Notes under the pieces: model-generated
Databases searched by the model: none
Told to the model about the DNA's origin: nothing
Seen by the model: only the letters and a program-made list of their open reading frames with translations
Assembly: GCA_017404145.1 (NCBI GenBank)
Contig: JAFRCW010000014.1
Span: 1-34,740 of the forward strand
Length of the DNA: 34,740 nucleotides
Source: Ruminococcus sp.
GTDB taxonomy: Bacteria; Bacillota; Clostridia; Oscillospirales; Acutalibacteraceae
Direction of reading: 5' to 3'
Translations under genes and position numbers: made by a program
Part shown: positions 30,379 to 34,740 of the stretch, one piece after another
How positions within the stretch are numbered: position 1 is the stretch's first letter
Layout: each line of letters begins with the position of its first letter

Positions 30379-31173
30379 CTATTGGTTTTTATTTCTTTTG
30401 CTTTTGTTGATCGCTTCGGTGATGATGTAATAAATCGGCACCGTCAGAAACAGTACCCACGCGGGATGCCATAATCCGTAAAACAGTCCGAGGATCAGAA
30501 ATGCCATCACCACCAGCACAGGATAAGCAAAATGAGAAGCGTTTCTCTTTTGGATCGCGTCCACCAGCGTATAATAAAGCGGCACCGTGAAAAAAACGAT
30601 CCAGCCGTATGCCCAGCCGCCGCAGATGTTCAAAAAGCCGAACGCCAGATACGCGGCGATCGCGATAAACGGAAAGGGAAACATCATCCAGAAGTTGTGT
30701 TTATGCTCCAGCTCTTTCTCGATGATCTTCTCGCTCTTGTGGATGTGGCCGTCAACATCGGTATAGACATGCTGTTCGCCGTTTTCGGAAACAAAGATGC
30801 CGTTTTTGTCGATGCTGACCTTGGTGCCGTCCTTTGAGTTGATATGGATACCTTTGAAGCCGATATCCACCTTGTCCGTGCCGCTTTCGGCGTGAACGTG
30901 GACCGCTTCTTCCGAGGCGGGTTCTTCCGTCTCGACTTCTTCCGGCTGCGGTTCGGTATCGGCGCTCTCATCTTTTCCTTTTAATAACTCGTCAAGCGTG
31001 ACGCCGTAGATCTTGGACAGCTCGATCAGGTTGTCGGTGTCGGGCGAGACTTCGGATCTCTCCCACTTGGAGACCGCCTGGCGGGATACGCCGATCTTCT
31101 CGGCAAGCTCCTCCTGGGTCAGTCCCATATTCTTTCTGTATTCATAGAGCCTGTTGGCAATTTCGATATTCAT
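30379..31173 (-). CDS. XRE-family regulator with four membrane segments
   Basis: The 264-residue protein joins a DNA-binding and a membrane part. Residues 5-62 are an HTH of the Cro/cI type (MGLTQEELAEKIGVSRQAVSKWERSEVSPD). Residues 68-100 are an acidic linker, and 102-145 a beta-rich segment (GIHINSKDGTKVSIDKNGIFV). About four hydrophobic segments occur at 162-182, 184-204, 217-233 and 236-253. This arrangement (XRE plus membrane) is common in clostridial genomes, and the usual idea is a membrane-tethered repressor. The gene is single, with a terminator. A perfect palindrome and a half-site in its promoter suggest autoregulation. The signal sensed is not known. Confidence 0.9.
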   Translation of the reverse strand: MNIEIANRLYEYRKNMGLTQEELAEKIGVSRQAVSKWERSEVSPDTDNLIELSKIYGVTLDELLKGKDESADTEPQPEEVETEEPASEEAVHVHAESGTDKVDIGFKGIHINSKDGTKVSIDKNGIFVSENGEQHVYTDVDGHIHKSEKIIEKELEHKHNFWMMFPFPFIAIAAYLAFGFLNICGGWAYGWIVFFTVPLYYTLVDAIQKRNASHFAYPVLVVMAFLILGLFYGLWHPAWVLFLTVPIYYIITEAINKSKRNKNQ

Positions 31174-31200
31174 ATTCGTCCCTCCTTGTTTGGTGAGATC

Positions 31201-31265
31201 ATCATAGCAAATGAGCGCCGGTTGCGCAAGAAATTCGTGTTGTCAATTAGGCAACCGGCGGTTGC
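31201..31265 (-). promoter_or_regulatory. Promoter and putative operator of the XRE regulator
   Basis: On the minus strand: palindrome GCAACCG-C-CGGTTGC (31265-31251), then TTGACA (31246-31241), a half-site GCGCAACCGGCGC over the second -35-like TTGCGC (31229-31224), 17-bp spacer and TATGAT (31206-31201). The repeated GCAACCG overlapping the promoter fits autorepression. Confidence 0.6.
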
Positions 31266-31344
31266 AACGCAGGTTTTATGCGGGTTTACGACAAGGATAA
31301 GAAAGGAAAGAAAATGTCGCATCGTGACGGCAAGGATTACATCT

Positions 31345-31387
31345 CACAATGATAATTCCTAATTCCTCTTTTCTAATTCCTAATTAA
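31345..31387. repeat. ATTCCTA heptad array
   Basis: ATTCCTA, ATTCCTC, TTTTCTA, ATTCCTA, ATTAAG in 7-bp register directly after the phosphomannomutase stop (TAA, not from the repeat). Confidence 0.85.
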
Positions 31388-31388
31388 G

Positions 31389-32894
31389 TTATGATACCTC
31401 TATGCCCTGCTGCGTTTGGAGGAAAGATATGACTTTTTCCTTAATGATCTCCACGCCGCCCGCGGAGTCGGACTCGATGTTCAGCGGCAGGATCGGATCG
31501 TGTACGGAAAGACGGAGCAAAAACCATCCGTCGCCGTTATCCTTGTCAAAGCTGACGCGGATCCCCTCGCGGGAGTCGGGCGCGATATGCCAGTCCTTAT
31601 GCTCCTCGGCATACTGAGTCAGGTTGTCGATCACTTTCAGACCCGCGGTCTTGAAATCCTTCTCGGTAATCTTGAAGCGCAGCTCGATCGCTTCCACCGG
31701 TTCTTTCAAGGAAGCAACAAGGCTCTCCAACTCCTTGCCCTCTTTTTTGAGCTGTGCCATCTTGATGATGATCTTGGTGCAGAGATACGCGCCGTCGTCG
31801 AGGAAGTAGTTCTCGCGCATCGCGACGTGTCCGGAGGTCTCGGAGGCGATGGGACAGTTGATGCCCTGTTCGTTTAATTCGATCGCTTTGTTGATGATGT
31901 TGCGGTAGCCGCGGATATAGCGGTAGTGCTTCGCGCCGAGGACGTTCTCTAAATAGTCCTTTACGCCGGTCGAGGTGATAGAGTCGGTCACGACCGTGCC
32001 GCCCTCGTTGCCCTCTAAGGCAAGATAAGAGGAGAGCGCCACCAGACGGTTGCGGTTGATCTCCTTGCCGTTGTGATCCACCGCGCCGCCGCGGTCCACG
32101 TCGGTGTCGAAGATCACGCCGAGATCGGCTTTATTCTGAAGCACCGCCTCACAGATCGACGCCATCGCGCCGGGATCCTCGGGGTTCGGGATATGGTTGG
32201 GGAACATACCGTCGGGATCTAAAAAGCGTGAACCTGTCGTATCCGCGCCTAAGACTCTCAGCACCTTGGACTCATAGAAACCACCCGCGCCGTTGCCCGC
32301 GTCGACAACGATATGAAATCCCTTCAGCGGATGATCATAGTCCTCTGCGTTCACTTCTTTTTTGATGATATTGCACAGATGCTCGGCGTAGTGGGACATA
32401 TAGTCGACCTGCTCGACAGTACCTCGCTCGGTGCTCTCGGGCTTGTCGCCGTTCTGGGCGTGCTCTAAGATATCGATGATATCCTGATGATCAAGACCGC
32501 CCTCTCTGACAAAGAACTTCAGACCGTTGCGGTTGAACGGATGGTGGGACGCGGTGATCATCACCGACGCGTCACAGCCGAAATCCACGGTGGTCATAAA
32601 CATCGAGGGGGTCGAGGACAGCCCGCAGTCATAGACCTTCACGCCGCAGGAGAGCAGCGTCTCAATCACCACGGACGCGATCCGCTCGCCGGAGATGCGG
32701 ACGTCTCTGCCGACCGCTACGGTAAGCTTATCGGAAGTTTTCCCTTTTTTCTTCTCCACCCACAGCACGTAGCCGTAGGTCATCTCAGCGATCACATCGT
32801 CGGTCAGGTTGACGATATCGCCCTCTACGCCGTCTGTTGCGACGCCTCTGATATCGGTTCCGCTTTTTAAGTGCGCGTATTTTTCGTTTAACAT
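31389..32894 (-). CDS. Phosphomannomutase/phosphoglucomutase
   Basis: A 501-residue alpha-D-phosphohexomutase, interconverting hexose 6-phosphate and 1-phosphate. The phosphoserine loop is ITASHHPFNRNG (Ser116), the metal loop is DTDVDRGG (rather than the more usual DGDGDR), the sugar-binding segment is ASETSGHVA, and the C-terminal phosphate site is in DSREGIRVSF. These variants match a subgroup with TASHxPFNRNG and DTDVDR signatures, so substrate preference should not be read from classical PMM/PGM proteins. I chose the ATG at 32894, preceded by GGAGG, over a codon 33 bases upstream. A -10 (TATAAT) lies at 32949-32944. It probably supplies mannose- or glucose-1-phosphate for surface glycans. 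Confidence 0.92.
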   Translation of the reverse strand: MLNEKYAHLKSGTDIRGVATDGVEGDIVNLTDDVIAEMTYGYVLWVEKKKGKTSDKLTVAVGRDVRISGERIASVVIETLLSCGVKVYDCGLSSTPSMFMTTVDFGCDASVMITASHHPFNRNGLKFFVREGGLDHQDIIDILEHAQNGDKPESTERGTVEQVDYMSHYAEHLCNIIKKEVNAEDYDHPLKGFHIVVDAGNGAGGFYESKVLRVLGADTTGSRFLDPDGMFPNHIPNPEDPGAMASICEAVLQNKADLGVIFDTDVDRGGAVDHNGKEINRNRLVALSSYLALEGNEGGTVVTDSITSTGVKDYLENVLGAKHYRYIRGYRNIINKAIELNEQGINCPIASETSGHVAMRENYFLDDGAYLCTKIIIKMAQLKKEGKELESLVASLKEPVEAIELRFKITEKDFKTAGLKVIDNLTQYAEEHKDWHIAPDSREGIRVSFDKDNGDGWFLLRLSVHDPILPLNIESDSAGGVEIIKEKVISFLQTQQGIEVS

Positions 32895-32943
32895 AGGTTC
32901 CTCCGATTTTTGAATTTTAGGGCTCAAACCCCGCTTGTTTTCT

Positions 32944-32949
32944 ATTATA
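32944..32949 (-). promoter_or_regulatory. -10 element for the phosphomannomutase gene
   Basis: TATAAT on the minus strand 50 bases from the start; no clear -35 at 17 bp. Confidence 0.45.
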
Positions 32950-33176
32950 TCACACCTTTTTTCATCTTTGCTACCATAGAAGAATTATGAAATTCATCTA
33001 TTTTTCACAGTAAAATCCGCGATCTGTTTAAACTTGTGGGAAGTTTTACGAAACAGGTTACAAGATTATTTCATTTTCGCATTTTGAATGTACCGATTAT
33101 ACATTTATTTTTCTAATATCGAATTAAAAACCATCACTTTTTGCGCACCTTGCACAAAGGACGGTATCTCCAATTG

Positions 33177-33204
33177 TTGACATTTACGAAAAACGGGATA
33201 TAAT
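33177..33204 (+). promoter_or_regulatory. Strong promoter of the 86-residue protein gene
   Basis: TTGACA (33177-33182), 16-bp spacer, TATAAT (33199-33204), with transcription expected from about 33211. Confidence 0.85.
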
Positions 33205-33211
33205 ATCTAGT

Positions 33212-33334
33212 GTCAGGTGATTCCCGCCTGACTCTGGAGTCAATGAAAAAACAGAAACCAAACTCCTCACAACTTTTAGGAATCGCCAAATGGTAAATGG
33301 CGGCACGAAAATCAGTATGTTAGGAGGAAATGCT
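33212..33334 (+). promoter_or_regulatory. Structured 5' leader of the 86-residue protein gene
   Basis: A 120-base leader with several stems: GTCAGG/CCTGAC (33212-33232), then GACTC-TG-GAGTC or, alternatively, GGAGT (33236-33240) with ACTCC (33262-33266), and CGCCA/TGGCG (33284-33302). ACTCCT (33262-33267) can also pair with the ribosome binding site AGGAGG (33322-33327). These pairings exclude one another, as in a translational switch. I do not recognise it as a named riboswitch class. Confidence 0.5.
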
Positions 33335-33595
33335 ATGATGACGCCTATCTTCAGTCTGAACGACATTAACGTATCAGAGTTTCTGAACGTTCTGGACAGC
33401 TGTGAAGGCAACGTATTTCTGGTCACCCACGAGGGCGACAAACTCAATCTTAAATCCAAACTCTCTCAACTCGTAGGACTCACGCGAGTGATTGAAGGCG
33501 GTAAGATTACCCACGCGCAGATCTTCTGTGAGAACAGAAGCGACGAGAGCAAGCTCTTCAGACTGAACCTGCTCGGCGATGCGAGAACTGCGTAA
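33335..33595 (+). CDS. Conserved-looking small protein, 86 residues, unknown function
   Basis: This 86-residue soluble protein begins MMTPIFSLNDINVSEFLNVLDSCEG and contains FLVTHEGDKLNLKSKLSQLVG, GGKITHAQIFCEN and ESKLFRLNLLGD. It has an alternating helix/strand look, with no membrane segment. Small proteins of this kind occur in gut Clostridia and have sometimes been given unrelated names; I know no established function. Expression seems to matter: it has a near-consensus promoter, a 120-base structured leader, AGGAGG seven bases before the start and a strong terminator. I chose the ATG at 33335 (a second ATG follows directly); an in-frame ATG at 33290 lies within the structured leader. Confidence 0.8.
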   Translation: MMTPIFSLNDINVSEFLNVLDSCEGNVFLVTHEGDKLNLKSKLSQLVGLTRVIEGGKITHAQIFCENRSDESKLFRLNLLGDARTA

Positions 33596-33644
33596 CACGA
33601 ATTTGCTATCCACTACTTTTTCATGTTAATTTCAAAAATCCTAA

Positions 33645-33691
33645 AGCAGGAAGGGCGTACCCTGACGGGCGCGCCCTTCTTGCTGTTTTTT
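33645..33691 (+). terminator. Terminator of the 86-residue protein gene
   Basis: 13-bp stem AGCAGGAAGGGCG/CGCCCTTCTTGCT (one G-T) followed by GTTTTTTG. Confidence 0.88.
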
Positions 33692-33727
33692 GCGCATTTT
33701 ATTTATACTGATCCAAAATAAAAACTC

Positions 33728-33756
33728 TTGACCTCTCTTCCTTTCTGTGATACAAT
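33728..33756 (+). promoter_or_regulatory. Promoter of queT
   Basis: TTGACC (33728-33733), 17-bp spacer, TACAAT (33751-33756); transcription expected from about 33763. Confidence 0.75.
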
Positions 33757-33762
33757 GGCTCT

Positions 33763-33843
33763 CAGTCAGTTCGAAACCATCCTGACTTGGCGCGGCAAAT
33801 CTACCGTCTGCCGACGCCTAAATCAAAACTAAGGGAGAAAATT
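33763..33843 (+). promoter_or_regulatory. Candidate preQ1 riboswitch in the queT leader
   Basis: The leader contains a hairpin GGCG-C-GGCA (33789-33797)/TGCC-GA-CGCC (33809-33818), and an A-rich tail ATCAAAACTAAGGGAG. The tail resembles the conserved 3' ends of preQ1 riboswitches, where CTAAG pairs back to an upstream loop; CCTGACTT (33781-33788) could pair with the AAGG of the ribosome binding site. QueT genes of Ruminococcaceae are known to carry preQ1-III riboswitches. I cannot assign the class by eye. Confidence 0.55.
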
Positions 33844-33847
33844 GAAT

Positions 33848-34384
33848 ATGAAAAACAAAAAACTCATTTTTTTGACACAGGCAGCTGTCATCGCGGCGAT
33901 GTACGCAGTGCTCACCGTCGGTCAGAATCTGCTCTTTCCCGGCACGGCGTCGGCGGCGATCCAGTTTCGCGTTGCCGAGGTGCTCACGGTGCTGGCGATC
34001 TACACCCCCGCGGCAATCCCGGGGCTGACCATCGGCTGTGTTCTCGCGAACATCAGCTCCGTTACGGCGGGACTCGGATTCTACGATATGATCTTCGGCT
34101 CGCTCGCTTCTCTGCTCGCCGCTGTCACCATGTATCTGCTGAGAAATGTCCGCATCAAGAAGATTCCTTTCTTGGCGCTGTTGATGCCCGCGATCTTCAA
34201 CGGTATCATCGTCGGACTCGAAATCGCGATCTTCTTTCTTGACACCGGCTTCACGATGACGGGATTTTTGGTATCCGGCGGCTGTGTCGCTCTCGGAGAA
34301 CTCGTCGTGCTGATGGTGCTCGGTATCCCGATGTGTCTTTTGCTCAACAAAAACGCGGATAAAATGGGAATCACCCAATCATAG
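33848..34384 (+). CDS. queT: QueT-family queuosine-precursor transporter (ECF S component)
   Basis: A small membrane protein of 179 residues with about five or six hydrophobic segments, matching the QueT family of S components thought to import preQ1 or related queuosine precursors with a shared ECF module. Typical family features are the N-terminal TQAAVIAAMYAVLTV, the FRVAEVLTVLAIYTP segment with its charged Arg-Val-Ala-Glu, and MIFGSLASLLAAV. I chose the ATG at 33848 over a TTG six bases upstream; GGGAG precedes it. No own ATPase is adjacent, so it should share the EcfT/EcfA unit of another locus. Regulation by a preQ1-type leader is suggested upstream. Confidence 0.9.
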   Translation: MKNKKLIFLTQAAVIAAMYAVLTVGQNLLFPGTASAAIQFRVAEVLTVLAIYTPAAIPGLTIGCVLANISSVTAGLGFYDMIFGSLASLLAAVTMYLLRNVRIKKIPFLALLMPAIFNGIIVGLEIAIFFLDTGFTMTGFLVSGGCVALGELVVLMVLGIPMCLLLNKNADKMGITQS

Positions 34385-34391
34385 AAAAATG

Positions 34392-34424
34392 CAGATCCCG
34401 CTGCCGGTTTCACAGCGGGATCTG
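34392..34424 (+). terminator. Probable terminator of queT
   Basis: Perfect 12-bp stem CAGATCCCGCTG/CAGCGGGATCTG with a 9-base loop; the T-run (TTCGTT) is weak. Confidence 0.7.
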
Positions 34425-34476
34425 TTCGTTGTTAGGCAGTAAATAAATCGAATCCATAAGAAATTTTAAAATATAC

Positions 34477-34505
34477 TTGCATTATTGAATTGTTTGTGTT
34501 AAAAT
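34477..34505 (+). promoter_or_regulatory. Promoter of tRNA-Pro
   Basis: TTGCAT (34477-34482), 17-bp spacer, TAAAAT (34500-34505), 14 bases before the mature tRNA. Confidence 0.75.
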
Positions 34506-34519
34506 AACTTTTGCTAGGT

Positions 34520-34593
34520 CCGGGTGTGGCGCAGTTTGGTAGCGCGCTTGAATGGGGTTCAAGAGGCCGCTGGTTCGACTCCAGTCACTCGGA
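34520..34593 (+). tRNA. tRNA-Pro (anticodon GGG)
   Basis: The 74-base cloverleaf folds completely: acceptor CCGGGTG/CACTCGG (one G-T), D stem GCGC/GCGC, anticodon stem CTTGA/TCAAG with loop ATGGGGT (anticodon GGG at 34554-34556, reading CCC/CCU), and T arm GCTGG-TTCGACT-CCAGT. Discriminator base A. CCA is not encoded and must be added. Own promoter and terminator. Confidence 0.95.
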
Positions 34594-34604
34594 TTCATAA
34601 AAAA

Positions 34605-34659
34605 GGCGCTGTGAAGAAACGAAGCTAAAAGCTTCCGACTTCACAGCGCCCTCTTTTTT
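34605..34659 (+). terminator. Terminator of tRNA-Pro
   Basis: 12-bp perfect stem GGCGCTGTGAAG/CTTCACAGCGCC, with an inner hairpin GAAGCT/AGCTTC in the loop, then CTCTTTTTT. Confidence 0.93.
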
Positions 34660-34740
34660 GCAGCAGTTATGTGGAAAAATGTTGAAAAAACCGTACACTT
34701 CCCCTTACCCCAAAAGAACAGCTCTTTGAATGTCACGCAG

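Noticed and set aside
34660..34740. Possible gene start at the right edge
   Set aside because: No ribosome binding site plus start, and the window ends; nothing can be supported.

Overview
The window looks like a chromosomal piece of a spore-forming, Gram-positive gut-type Clostridium relative, most likely in the Oscillospiraceae/Ruminococcaceae. The evidence is a complete spoIIA operon (SpoIIAA, SpoIIAB, sigma F), a secreted protein with a dockerin-like C-terminus, an ECF vitamin-transport operon, a queT gene behind a structured leader of the preQ1 type, and moderately GC-rich genes with strong AGGAGG ribosome binding sites. Genus and species cannot be read from the sequence alone.

Layout. 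1-3540: heptad repeats, then an ECF transporter operon (EcfT, a double-ABC EcfA, an S component). 3541-7084: repeat-rich; holds a small helix-turn-helix-like protein, a vWA protein whose ribosome binding site sits in a long hairpin, and on the minus strand a TfoX-domain protein and a cytidine-deaminase-like enzyme. 7085-14912, all minus strand: M18 aminopeptidase, lytic transglycosylase, a fused TsaC/Sua5-CoaE protein, prfA, a DUF951 protein, hflX, and three small abutting genes of unknown function. 14987-23444, plus strand: phosphoesterase, holB, ricT, an AT-richer HAD/HD pair, a 56-residue ferredoxin, a TrmN6-like methyltransferase-rsmI-folC operon, then spoIIA. 23510-32894, minus strand: dockerin-like secreted protein, anti-sigma/ECF sigma pair, metA, proS, acpP, a membrane-linked XRE regulator, and a phosphomannomutase. 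33177-34659, plus strand: an 86-residue conserved-looking protein behind a structured leader, queT, and tRNA-Pro(GGG).

The most unusual property is what fills the gaps between genes. Nearly every gap holds short tandem repeats of different sequence that all have a 7-bp period. Others hold short palindromic elements with GTAGGG/CCCTAC ends whose stems vary but stay self-complementary, 101-128-bp elements with GTCATT/AATGAC ends, or a 170-bp element in three copies. Several genes take their stop codon from these repeats: three proteins end in Asn followed by TAG, read from the same AATTAGG heptad, and hflX ends inside a palindromic element.

Gaps longer than about 300 bases. 3541-3964 and 5373-6095 are full of repeats, described below; 5521-5694 is only A-rich DNA. 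32895-33334 holds two promoters and a structured leader; I see nothing else in 32973-33176. 1-383 is repeat. 34660-34740 shows nothing I can support.

Best candidates for something undescribed: the TsaC-CoaE fusion, the common 7-bp period of the repeats, the three-gene cluster at 14048-14912, the hairpin over the vWA ribosome binding site, and the leader of the 86-residue protein.
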